DNA of 64,000 nt from Streptomyces cadmiisoli (GTDB lineage: Bacteria; Actinomycetota; Actinomycetes; Streptomycetales; Streptomycetaceae), in assembly GCF_003261055.1 (NCBI RefSeq), contig NZ_CP030073.1, forward strand, positions 5,456,001 to 5,520,000, written 5' to 3'. Within the stretch, counting starts at the first letter, position 1; each line of letters begins with the position of its first letter. The translations under genes and the position numbers were made by a program. The notes under the pieces are model-generated. The model did no database searches, was not told where the DNA came from, and saw nothing but the letters and a program-made list of their open reading frames with translations. This document shows, piece after piece, positions 51,690 to 62,037 of the stretch.

Positions 51690-52481
51690 GTGCTCTCTCG
51701 TCTCACACGCCCCCAGGCCCTCGCCGTCTGCGCCCTGCCCGTCGTGGGTGTGGTGGCCGCGGCCGTGTTCGCGCCGCTGCCGTTCACGGTGGCGCAGCCC
51801 GGGTTGACGGCGAACGTGCTCGGCGACGACCGGGGCACGCCGGTGATCACGATTTCCGGGGCGCCGACCCGGGAGACGACCGGGCAGTTGCGGATGACCA
51901 CGATCGAGGCGACCAGCCCGGACGCGCGCGTCTCGCTCGGCCAGGTGATCGACGGCTGGTGGCGCACCGACCAGGCGGTCATGCCGCGCGACGCGGTCTA
52001 TCCGAGCGGCGGCGACGTCAAGGAGATCGAGCGCTACAACGAGGCCCAGATGCGTCAGTCCCAGGACGCCGCCACCCGGGCGGCGCTGTCCTACCTGGAC
52101 ATCGAGAAGCGGGACGTCGACGTCAAGCTGGAGCTCGCCGACGTCGGCGGCCCGAGCGCCGGACTGCTGTTCTCCCTGGGCATCGTCGACAAGCTGGACG
52201 GCGACGGCAGCGGCGGCGACCTCACGGGCGGCCGCACCATCGCCGGTACGGGGACGATCAACGCGGACGGCCGGGTCGGCGCGGTGGGCGGCGTCGCCCT
52301 GAAGACCCAGGCCGCGCACCGGGACGGCGCGACGGTGTTCCTGGTGCCGAAGGCGGAGTGCTCCGACGCCGAGTCCGAGCTGCCGAAGGGGCTGCGGCTG
52401 ATCCCGGTGACCACACTGGAGGGCGCGGTGAACTCCCTGGTGGCACTGGAGAAGGGCCGCGGCTCGGTACCGAGCTGCTAG
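51690..52481 (+). CDS. Exported Lon-like (S16) protease domain protein
   Basis: A 263-residue protein. The N-terminal TM/signal is PQALAVCALPVVGVVAAAVFAPLPF. The middle is a beta-rich domain (VITISGAPTRETTGQLRMTTI). The S16 catalytic Ser is in DVGGPSAGLLFSLGIVD and the Lys in GGVALKTQAA, so the Ser-Lys dyad is present. No clear PDZ domain separates them, unlike YlbL-type proteins, so it is a reduced member. The active domain should be outside the membrane. The stop TAG at 52479-52481 is shared with the IS630 insertion point. Confidence 0.85.
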   Translation: MLSRLTRPQALAVCALPVVGVVAAAVFAPLPFTVAQPGLTANVLGDDRGTPVITISGAPTRETTGQLRMTTIEATSPDARVSLGQVIDGWWRTDQAVMPRDAVYPSGGDVKEIERYNEAQMRQSQDAATRAALSYLDIEKRDVDVKLELADVGGPSAGLLFSLGIVDKLDGDGSGGDLTGGRTIAGTGTINADGRVGAVGGVALKTQAAHRDGATVFLVPKAECSDAESELPKGLRLIPVTTLEGAVNSLVALEKGRGSVPSC

Positions 52482-52495
52482 TGGACTGTCGCGGC

Positions 52496-53179
52496 TTAAT
52501 TTCGCTGTGTGGTTGGGTAGAGGTGGCGTAGTTTCACGCGTGCGTCGTCGGTGGTGAAGTGCCAGTCGACTTGGCGCTGGTTGCTGTTGGTGTGCTGCTG
52601 CCAGGCGGCGAGTTCGGTGTTGAGCACGGTGAGGTCGTTGATGCGGCGGTCCAGGCACTGGCGGGTGAGCGCGGAAAGCTCGATCTCGGCGATGTTGAGC
52701 CAGGACCCGTGTTTGGGGGTGTGGTGGATCTCCAGGCGCTGGGCCAGCGCGAAGGCCTTTGCCGGGTCGAACGCCTCGTAGAGCGAGGCGGTGGTGTGGG
52801 TGTTGAGGTTGTCCATCACCAGCACGACCGTGGCGGCGTCGGGATAGTCCACGGTCAGCAGGTGTTCGACCTGGTGCGCCCAGTCGACCCTGGTCCGGCG
52901 GGACTGCGCGTCCACGCGCCGCCATCCGCGCAGCGGCTCGACCCAGCAGAAGATCGAGCAGGTCCCCGAGCGGACGTACTCGTTGTCCTCGCGCCGGTCA
53001 CGGCCCGGCCTCGCGGGAAGCGGATCGCGGACGTGGCCGAGCAGCTGGTACGGCTTCTCGTCCATGCACACCACGGGGCGCGCCGGGTCGAAGGGTCGGC
53101 GGTAGACCGCCAGGACGTCCTCCATCGCCGCGGCGAAGGCCGCGTTCGCGGCCGGCGGGATGGTCCAGCACTTCTTCAC
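52496..53179 (-). CDS. IS630 transposase, C-terminal DDE part (frame -1)
   Basis: A 227-residue frame beginning with GTG at 53179; it is normally read by frameshift from the N-terminal frame. Catalytic residues: first Asp in [11 protein letters not shown], second Asp in [11 protein letters not shown] and the Glu in [12 protein letters not shown], the IS630/Tc1 DDE triad. It is full length up to the stop at 52496, so the transposase may be active. Confidence 0.9.
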   Translation of the reverse strand: MKKCWTIPPAANAAFAAAMEDVLAVYRRPFDPARPVVCMDEKPYQLLGHVRDPLPARPGRDRREDNEYVRSGTCSIFCWVEPLRGWRRVDAQSRRTRVDWAHQVEHLLTVDYPDAATVVLVMDNLNTHTTASLYEAFDPAKAFALAQRLEIHHTPKHGSWLNIAEIELSALTRQCLDRRINDLTVLNTELAAWQQHTNSNQRQVDWHFTTDDARVKLRHLYPTTQRN

Positions 53180-53646
53180 GTGAGGGCGCAGTTCCGTTTT
53201 TTTAAGACCCGCCCGATCGTGGAGTGGTCCAGATCCGGGATGTCCTCAGCCAGCGCGACGTGCTTCTCCAGCAGGCGCAGCGACCAGCGGGCGTGTCCTT
53301 CGGGCGGCTTCGAGCAGGCCAGCGCAATCAGCCTTGCCTCGACCTCGCCGGTCACCGAGGAGGGCACCGGCGGCAGTGCGCGTTCCTTCCGGCCGACCGT
53401 GGCCCACACATCGCCCCCGGTCTCCGCGTACCGCTTCGAGATCAGGCGGACCGAATCGCACGAGACCCCGACCCGCTCCGCGATCACCGCCCGCGGAGCG
53501 ACCTCACCGGCCGAGGTGTCCAACGCGAGCAGCACCCGCGCCCGCCTGATCATCGACGCGCTGCGGACCCCCGTCGTCGTCACACGCTCCAACGCCCGAC
53601 GGTCTTCGGCACTCAAGACAACCGGATACTTCTTCTGCGAGGACAC
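53176..53646 (-). CDS. IS630 transposase, N-terminal DNA-binding part (frame 0)
   Basis: A 156-residue frame; GTG at 53646 gives [20 protein letters not shown]. It is a helix-turn-helix of IS630/Homeodomain-like type ([29 protein letters not shown]) followed by a second winged-helix part ([34 protein letters not shown]). The A7 run (plus strand T7, 53197-53203) lies in codons TTA-AAA-AAA-CGG. A -1 slip gives [14 protein letters not shown] and joins the DDE frame, as expected for this family. Confidence 0.88.
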   Translation of the reverse strand: MSSQKKYPVVLSAEDRRALERVTTTGVRSASMIRRARVLLALDTSAGEVAPRAVIAERVGVSCDSVRLISKRYAETGGDVWATVGRKERALPPVPSSVTGEVEARLIALACSKPPEGHARWSLRLLEKHVALAEDIPDLDHSTIGRVLKKRNCALT

Positions 53647-53740
53647 GGCACCCCTGCCCGGCCGAACGGAAGCATCAAGCGAAGCCTGCCCGACCCCAAC
53701 TCCGTACGCCACAACGACACTTAGTCGCGACAGTCTACTA

Positions 53741-53936
53741 GTGCCGCGGCAGGCAACGTTCGCCCCGTCGCGACGCCCGGCATGCTCCCCCACTGCCTGC
53801 AAGGCGTGGGAGGTGCCCCCACTCGCCGCACCGGCCGAAAGCCCGAGTACGTCCAGTACGAGGACTTCCGGCCGGCACGCCGAGAGCACGCACCGGACGC
53901 CGCTCCTTGACGGGCAAACGTTGCCTGCCGCGGCGC
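53741..53936. mobile_element. MITE with 25-bp terminal inverted repeats
   Basis: The 196-base element begins GTGCCGCGGCAGGCAACGTT and ends with the near-perfect inverse (AACGTTGCCTGCCGCGGCGC). It is flanked by TA at 53739-53740 and 53937-53938. It has no coding capacity. TA target duplication and size make it an IS630/Tc1-type MITE. It touches the IS630 element at its left end and shares its TA. Confidence 0.85.
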
Positions 53937-54043
53937 TAGTGCCCTGCGGCACCGGAGCCCGGCGGCCCGGGAACGTGCCCGGGCGGCACCTCGGACGTAC
54001 GGCGGCCAGTCCCGCGGCACCGCAGAAGTGAAGCGGACAGGCC

Positions 54044-54238
54044 CTAGAGCCCCGGATGGGCGAGTACGGGCCGCGGCGGGGTGGCGAGGCGCAGGCCCAC
54101 CTCCACCAGGGTCCAGCCGAGGCGGGTGCGCAGTTCGCCGGGACGTGCGGCCTGCTGTGCGAGCCGGTGCGCGTCGGCCTCGGCCCGCAGGTCGGTGGCG
54201 TGGGCGCGGTGCAGCGCGAGCAGGGTCTCGGGGTGCAT
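54044..54238 (-). CDS. Small hypothetical protein downstream of the ArsR gene
   Basis: A 64-residue, mostly helical protein (MHPETLLALHRAHATDLRAEADAHRLAQQAA). GAGAGG precedes its ATG. It begins 13 bases after the ArsR-type gene stop on the same strand, so they are cotranscribed. Function unknown. Confidence 0.7.
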   Translation of the reverse strand: MHPETLLALHRAHATDLRAEADAHRLAQQAARPGELRTRLGWTLVEVGLRLATPPRPVLAHPGL

Positions 54239-54251
54239 CGGTGGCTGCCTC

Positions 54252-54833
54252 TCAGTCCGTGACGATGGGGAAGGCGTGCGTGTGGACGCGGACCGTCTCC
54301 GCGGTGGGGTCGTCCCGCACGGGCAGGTCGCGGTAGCTCTCGACGAGCGCGTGCATCTTCTCGATGAGTTCGTGGGTCAGCTCCGGCGTCAGCCGCAGCG
54401 TCATGCTGCTCATGTCCGTACCGGGGCCCCATGCCGCGGGCCAGTCGTCGCGGGTGCCGAGCCAGGTCGACACCTCTCGCGCGTGGGCGGTCGCGACCTC
54501 GTGCAGATACAGGTCGGCGGCGCCGCGTACGGCCGGGTTCGTGTCCTCCAGCAGGGCGTCGTCGAAGTGCAGCCCCTTGACCGCGGCCTTCCACCACCGC
54601 TCCCGGCCCTTGCCGCGCTCCCGGTCCTCCTCGACGAAGCCGTGGGCCGCGAGCTGCCGCAGGTGGTAGCTGGTGGAGCCGCTGGACTCGCCGAGTCTGT
54701 CCGCGAGCCCGGACGCGGTGGCCGGGCCGCCCAGCCGCAGCGCGTCGAGCAACTGCATGCGCAGGGGATGGGCCAGCCCGCGCAGGGAGCGGGCGTTGAG
54801 TTGGTGGACCTGGAGGTCCTGGGGTTCGGGCAT
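54252..54833 (-). CDS. ArsR-type winged-helix regulator
   Basis: A 193-residue regulator. The HTH spans about 12-90: LNARSLRGLAHPLRMQLLDALRLGGPATASGLADRLGESSGSTSYHLRQLAAHGFVEEDRERGKGRERWW. The C-terminal half is a helical domain of unknown ligand (LYLHEVATAHAREVSTWLG). ATG at 54833 is preferred because the alternative at 54887 would place a palindromic operator inside the gene. It follows the betaine-type ABC operon with a 65-base gap containing that operator. Confidence 0.85.
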   Translation of the reverse strand: MPEPQDLQVHQLNARSLRGLAHPLRMQLLDALRLGGPATASGLADRLGESSGSTSYHLRQLAAHGFVEEDRERGKGRERWWKAAVKGLHFDDALLEDTNPAVRGAADLYLHEVATAHAREVSTWLGTRDDWPAAWGPGTDMSSMTLRLTPELTHELIEKMHALVESYRDLPVRDDPTAETVRVHTHAFPIVTD

Positions 54834-54849
54834 GAGTACAAAGGTATGG

Positions 54850-54882
54850 TTGCAAAGAGTCTTTTGCAAGGGGTTCTTTGCA
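54850..54882. promoter_or_regulatory. Palindromic operator candidate ahead of the ArsR gene
   Basis: TTGCAAAGAGTCTTTTGCAA is an imperfect palindrome (TTGCAAA/TTTTGCAA arms), and TTCTTTGCA follows four bases on. AT-rich TTGCAA elements in this GC-rich genome, directly ahead of an ArsR start, suggest autoregulation. Confidence 0.55.
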
Positions 54883-54898
54883 TCCAACTTCCGGTATC

Positions 54899-55861
54899 TC
54901 AGCCCTCTTTGACGAAGCCCTCCTCCACCAGCCAGTCAAGTGCCACCTGGTGCGGGTCCTCGCCGTCCACGTCCACCTTCGCGTTGAGCGTCTGCGCCAC
55001 CGAGTTGTTCAGCTTCGCGGTGATGGGATCGAGGATCCCGGTGATCGCCGGCCACTCCTCGAGGGTCTTGGTGTTGATCACGGGCGCCGCGTTGTAGTTG
55101 GGGAAGAACTTCCGGTCGTCCTCCATCACCACCAGGTTCATGGACTTGATGCGCCCGTCGGTGGTGAACACCTCGCCGTAGGTGCAACTGCCCTTCGCCA
55201 CCTGCGTGTAGATGATCCCGGTGTCCATCTGGGTGACGTTGCGTTCGGGCAGGTCCATCCCGTACGTCTTCTCCATCCCCGGCAGCCCGTCCGCCCGGTT
55301 GGCGAACTCGCCCTCCACGCAGAGCGTCACGGCCGCCGGGTCGGACTTGGACAGCGCGGCCACCTCGGACAGGGTGCGGGTGCCGTACTTCTTGAAGTTC
55401 GCCTGGTTCATCGCCAGGGCGTAGGTGTTGTTCAGGGTCGACGGCGGCAGCCAGGTCAGACCGTTCGCCAGGTCCGCGTCGTGCACCGCCTGCCACTGCT
55501 GCTGCGGGTCGGGGATGGGCTTGCTGTGTCCCAGGTAGGTGATCCAGGCGGTGCCGGTGTACTCGAAGCCGCCGTCCGCCTCCCCGCTCTTGACGGCCTC
55601 GCGCGAGCCCACGGAGCCCTGGATGCCGGTGCGGTCCAGGACGTGCGCACCGGCCGCCTCGAACGCGATGCCCATGATCGCGCCGAGGATGAGCTGCTCG
55701 GTGAACTCCTTGGACGTGACGGTCAGATCGGCGCCCTTGAGCGGCTCGCCCCGGCCGATCGAGCCCGGCCGCACGTCGTCGACCATCGGGGAGCCGCTGG
55801 TCAGACCGCAGCCGGTGGCGACGGCCAGCATCCCGGCCAGCAGCGGGCACCGGCGCCTCAT
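54899..55861 (-). CDS. Glycine-betaine/choline-type ABC substrate-binding lipoprotein
   Basis: A 320-residue binding protein. The signal RRRCPLLAGMLAVATGCG has the lipobox ATGC. The mature part carries DLTVTSKEFTEQLILGAIMGIAFEAAG, the OpuAC/OsmF-type start, then GSREAVKSGEADGGFEYTGTAWITYLG and TDGRIKSMNLVVMEDDRKFFPNYNAAPVIN. Its start overlaps the permease stop by ATGA. It should capture a quaternary ammonium compound for the adjacent transporter. Confidence 0.92.
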   Translation of the reverse strand: MRRRCPLLAGMLAVATGCGLTSGSPMVDDVRPGSIGRGEPLKGADLTVTSKEFTEQLILGAIMGIAFEAAGAHVLDRTGIQGSVGSREAVKSGEADGGFEYTGTAWITYLGHSKPIPDPQQQWQAVHDADLANGLTWLPPSTLNNTYALAMNQANFKKYGTRTLSEVAALSKSDPAAVTLCVEGEFANRADGLPGMEKTYGMDLPERNVTQMDTGIIYTQVAKGSCTYGEVFTTDGRIKSMNLVVMEDDRKFFPNYNAAPVINTKTLEEWPAITGILDPITAKLNNSVAQTLNAKVDVDGEDPHQVALDWLVEEGFVKEG

Positions 55862-56718
55862 GTCCCCACCTCCAGCCCGCGCGGGCGCAGCAGCAGCTCC
55901 GCCAGCGAGGCCAGCCAGTCCACCAGCAGCGCCAGGGCGACGGTCAGGATCGCGCCGAGCACCAGGACCGGCATCCGCTGGCTGGTGATGCCGGTGGTGA
56001 TCAGCACACCCAGTCCGCCGCCCCCGCCGAAGGTCGCCAGGGTCGCCGTACCGACGTTCAGGACCAGTGCGGTGCGGACGCCGGCCAGGATCAGCGGGAC
56101 GGCGAGCGGCAGCTCGATCCGGTTCAGTACGCCCATCGGGGACATGCCGATGCCGCGGGCGGCCTCCAGCAGCGTCGGGTCGTTGGCCTTCAGCCCGGCG
56201 ATGGTGTTCGCCAGCACCGGCAGCACGGCGTAGGTGATCATGCCGATCAGGGCCGCCCTGCGGCCGATGCCCAGCCAGATGACCAGCAGCGCCAGCAGGC
56301 CGATCGCGGGTGTCGCCTGGCCCATGTTGGCGATCGTCATGGCCAGCGGGGTCGCCCTGCGGAACATCCGGCGGGTGAGCAGGATGCCCAGCGGGATCGC
56401 GATGATCAGCACGAAGAACGTGGAGATCGCCGTCAGCTGGATGTGCTGCCACAGTGCCTCGGAGACCCGGCCGTCGGACAGGGCGTTCTCGGAGATGGTG
56501 TCCAGGTCGGCCTGCGCGTACCACAGCCAGGTCCCGAGCAGCAGCGCCACCAGGAACGACGGCAGCACGGTCAGTTTCCGCCAGCCGATCCGGCGGGCCG
56601 CCGGAGCCGGGGGAGCGGGCGGCTCCTGGTCGCCGGGGGCCTCGCCCTCGTCCCGGAAGGCGAGCCCCTTGACGTCGTGCTCGCCCGGGGGCCGCCCCTG
56701 CTCCGAAGAGGTGGTCAC
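55858..56718 (-). CDS. Betaine-type ABC transporter permease
   Basis: A 286-residue permease. The cytoplasmic head (1-45) is rich in Pro/Glu. TM helices start around 50 and the OpuC/ProW-type domain has ANMGQATPAIGLLALLVIWLGIG and AARGIGMSPMGVLNRIELPLAVPLILAGVRTA (EAA loop). It forms the channel with the second permease. GTG start overlaps the ATPase stop. Confidence 0.92.
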   Translation of the reverse strand: MTTSSEQGRPPGEHDVKGLAFRDEGEAPGDQEPPAPPAPAARRIGWRKLTVLPSFLVALLLGTWLWYAQADLDTISENALSDGRVSEALWQHIQLTAISTFFVLIIAIPLGILLTRRMFRRATPLAMTIANMGQATPAIGLLALLVIWLGIGRRAALIGMITYAVLPVLANTIAGLKANDPTLLEAARGIGMSPMGVLNRIELPLAVPLILAGVRTALVLNVGTATLATFGGGGGLGVLITTGITSQRMPVLVLGAILTVALALLVDWLASLAELLLRPRGLEVGT

Positions 56719-57945
56719 GCCTTCGCCCCCTCCGCGCCGCCCTCCTGGTCCGCGTGGGTCTGCCCGGCCCTCGACTCCTCCAGTTCGTGCTGGTGCTCCA
56801 GCGCCTCCAGCCGGTCGGCCTCCAGCAGTTCGTGCACGGAGTTCATCAGCGTCTCCATGTCGACGACACCGGTGTACTCACCGCGCCGCCCGGTCACCGC
56901 GACCCGCCCGGTGTTGTCGATGAGCACCGCCTCCAGCGCGTCCCGCAGGGTGGCGTCGCGGGTCACCGTGTCGTGCACGAGCGTGCCCGCCCGCGCCAGG
57001 GAGCCCTTGGCCCGCATCAGGTCGCCGCGGCGCAGCCACTTGTACGGGCGGCCCCGCCGGTCGAGCAGCAGGATCTCGTTGGTGCCGCTGGAGCGGAGCC
57101 GGTTGAAGAAGGTCTGGAGCGGGTCGTCGACGCCGACCGTCGGATACTCGGTGATCTCCACGTCCCGTACGCGGGTCAGGTTCAGCCGCTTCAGCGCCGC
57201 GCCGGCGCCGACGAAGCCGGAGACGAAGTCGTCCGCCGGGTTGGTGAGGATCGCCTCGGGGGTGTCGAACTGCGCGATCCGCGAACGCTCGCGCAGCACC
57301 GCGATCCGGTCGCCCAGCTTGATCGCCTCGTCGAAGTCGTGCGTGACGAAGACGATCGTCTTGTGCAGTTCGTGCTGGAGCCGGATCAGCTCGTCCTGGA
57401 GGTGGTCCCGGGTGATCGGGTCCACCGCGCCGAACGGCTCGTCCATCAGCAGGACCGGCGGGTCGGCGGCCAGCGCCCGGGCCACGCCGACGCGCTGCTG
57501 CTGGCCGCCGGAGAGCTGGCGCGGATAGCGGCCGTGGAACTCGCCGGGGTCCAGCCCGACCAGGTCGAGCATCTCCTCGACCCGCTCGCGGATCCGCGCC
57601 TTGGCCCAGCCGAGCATCCTCGGGACGAGCGCGATGTTCTGCGCCACCGTCATGTGCGGGAAGAGACCGGACGCCTGGATGGCGTAGCCGACGCTGCGGC
57701 GCAGCCGGACCGGGTCGATGTCGGTCACGTCCTCGCCGCCGATCCGGATGCGCCCGCCGGTCGGCTCGATCAACCTGTTGATCATCTTGAGGGTCGTCGA
57801 CTTGCCGCATCCGGACGGGCCGACGAAGACGACCGTCTCGCCGGCCTTGATGTGCATGTTGACGCTGTCGACGGCCGGGGCCGCGCTGTTCGGGTACCGC
57901 TTGGTGAGGCTCTCCAGCTCGATCGTGGCCCCGGTGGCGGACGTC

Positions 57946-57953
<8 letters not shown>
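56715..57953 (-). CDS. Betaine-type ABC transporter ATPase with CBS domains
   Basis: A 412-residue ATPase. Walker A is GPSGCGKST, the signature LSGGQQQRVGVARALA, Walker B VLLMDEPFGAVDP. Residues about 275-385 form a CBS pair (RDVEITEYPTVGVDDPLQTFF ... RDALEAVLIDNTGRVAVTGRRGEYTGVVDMETLM), the ionic-strength or nucleotide sensor of OpuA/ProV-type ATPases. The first permease gene overlaps by eight bases. This points to osmotic control of the transporter. Confidence 0.93.
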
Positions 57954-60374
<2,421 letters not shown>

Positions 60375-60381
60375 AACGCCC

Positions 60382-60414
60382 GGAACCCCCGGCGGGACGC
60401 CCGCCGGGGGTTCC
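60382..60414. terminator. Terminator after hppD
   Basis: GGAACCCCCGGCGGG / CCCGCCGGGGGTTCC, a 15-bp perfect stem with a 3-nt loop. A second hairpin (CCGCCGCGACG/CGTCGCGGCGG) lies at about 60422-60452 before the convergent TPR gene. Confidence 0.88.
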
Positions 60415-60469
60415 CCGCACCCGCCGCGACGCCGTCAGGCCGTCGCGGCGGGCGCGCGCCGTGCCCGGC

Positions 60470-61948
60470 TCATCCCCATTCCGCGCCCTCCGGCACGCCT
60501 TCCTCCGGCGGCTCCCCCAGGTCCCGCAACGCGTCCTCGGCCGCCGGCGCGTGCAGCGGGGAGAACTGCGGATTGATCCGCAGCGCCTCCTGGAGATGCC
60601 GGCGGGCCGGCCCGTGCCGCTCCAGCGCCAGCTCGATCATCCCCAGGTGGTAGGCGTACGACGCGCTGCGCACACCGCCGCCGTGGTCCTTGTCCGTCGC
60701 CCGCTTCGCGAACTCCAGCGCCTCCTCGTACTCACCCGTCCGGTACAGCGCCCACCCCAGCGCGTCGGCCACCGCGATCCCCGGCTGGTGCCCCCACTCG
60801 GCCCGCAGCCGCTCGACGGCAGCCTCCGGGTCCCCGTGGTCGGCCTCGAACCGCCCGAGCAGCAGCGACTCGTCGACCCCGCCCTCCGTGGCGCTGTCCA
60901 CCTGCGTCCGCAGCAGGTCGTACTGCACCCCCGCGGCCTGCTCCAGCCCCAGCGACTCGTACAGCTCGCCCAACTCCAGGGCGAACTGCGGCGACGGCTG
61001 CTTGTCGAGCGCCGTCCGGTACGCGTCCAGCGCCTCCGTGGTGCGCCCCAGCGCCGCCAGCGTCCGGCCCTGCCCGGCCTGCGCGGCCCGCAGATCGGGA
61101 TCGAGCCGCAGTGCCCGGTCGAAGTAGCGCAGCGCCACCCGGAGGTCCCCGCGTTCCCAGGCGAGCTGCCCCGACCGCTCCAGCCATCCCGCCCGCTCGG
61201 CGGGCGTACGGGCGGCGGCCGCCGCGTCCGACAGGCTGGCCGCCGCGTCCTCGCGCCAGCCGCGGTCCCAGTACACGGCGGCGGCGCGGGCCATGACCGC
61301 CGGACCGGAGTGCAGCTTCTGGAGCTTCTCCAGCGTCAGTCGTGACGCCTTGTAGTCGCCGACGCCGGTGTACGCGTCGATCAGCAGCGGATACGTCGTC
61401 CACCGCCCGGCGTCCACCTTCAGCGCGGCCTCGGCCCACGTGCGCGCCGCGGGGAAGTCGCGGCGCGCGCTCGCCAGCGCCGCCATCCCGCTCAACGCGT
61501 CGAGGTTCCCGTTCGGCCGCACCTTCAGCGATGTGCGCAGCGCGTGCTCGGCCTTCGGGTAGTACGCGGTGTCGGCGGTCCGCCGCCCCTGCTCCACGTA
61601 CGCCGAGCCCAGCACCGCCCACGACCCGGCGTCCTGGGGCCGGGCCCGCACCCGTGCCGTGCGGTCGCCGATCAGCGCCACCAGATCGGGCAGCGCGGCC
61701 GGCACACCGTGGGTGACCGTGGTCAGGGCCGGTGCCTGCGGGCGCGGCCCGGGGCGGGGGCGGACCTCCGGCCGCTCGGGAGGCAGCAGCATCAGCGCCG
61801 CGCCGACGGCCAGGCATCCCGCGAGCGCGCCGAGCACGACGCCCGCGACGAGCCGGGAACGCCGCCGCGGGGTACGTCCTCCGTCCTCGTTCCCGTCCTT
61901 GTCCCGCTCCTGGCTCTCCTCGGTCATGACGGTCTTCATGCCGGACAC
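60470..61948 (-). CDS. TPR-repeat membrane protein
   Basis: A 492-residue protein. One TM helix near residue 35-55 (LVAGVVLGALAGCLAVGAALML) follows a charged head. The rest is tetratricopeptide repeats (SWAVLGSAYVEQGRRTADTAYYPKAEHALRTSLK, LRVALRYFDRALRLDPDLRAAQAGQGRTLAALGRTTEALDAYRTALDKQP). The start is uncertain among GTG 61948, ATG 61939 and ATG 61927. The repeats should lie outside the membrane and bind other proteins. Function unknown. Confidence 0.82.
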   Translation of the reverse strand: MSGMKTVMTEESQERDKDGNEDGGRTPRRRSRLVAGVVLGALAGCLAVGAALMLLPPERPEVRPRPGPRPQAPALTTVTHGVPAALPDLVALIGDRTARVRARPQDAGSWAVLGSAYVEQGRRTADTAYYPKAEHALRTSLKVRPNGNLDALSGMAALASARRDFPAARTWAEAALKVDAGRWTTYPLLIDAYTGVGDYKASRLTLEKLQKLHSGPAVMARAAAVYWDRGWREDAAASLSDAAAAARTPAERAGWLERSGQLAWERGDLRVALRYFDRALRLDPDLRAAQAGQGRTLAALGRTTEALDAYRTALDKQPSPQFALELGELYESLGLEQAAGVQYDLLRTQVDSATEGGVDESLLLGRFEADHGDPEAAVERLRAEWGHQPGIAVADALGWALYRTGEYEEALEFAKRATDKDHGGGVRSASYAYHLGMIELALERHGPARRHLQEALRINPQFSPLHAPAAEDALRDLGEPPEEGVPEGAEWG

Positions 61949-62037
61949 TGTGCGTCAGCGCGAGGACCACATCCCGGCACGTGAAGGGTGCCGCCGACGG
62001 GGTTCACACCGATGGCCCCGGGTGACACGCTGTGATC

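Larger units (their letters stand above)
52481..53738 (-). mobile_element. IS630-family insertion sequence
   Basis: The element is 1258 bases, flanked by TA on both sides (52479-52480 and 53739-53740), the IS630 target duplication. The ends GTGGACTGTCGCGGCTTAA and the reverse complement of TTAGTCGCGACAGTCTAC form an imperfect terminal inverted repeat of about 18 bases. Inside are two overlapping minus-strand transposase frames with an A7 slip site. Confidence 0.92.

Noticed and set aside
51690..52481. Lon-like gene truncated by the IS630 insertion
   Set aside because: The TA plus first IS base makes the same TAG stop that exists on the other side of the element, so the reading frame end is unchanged.
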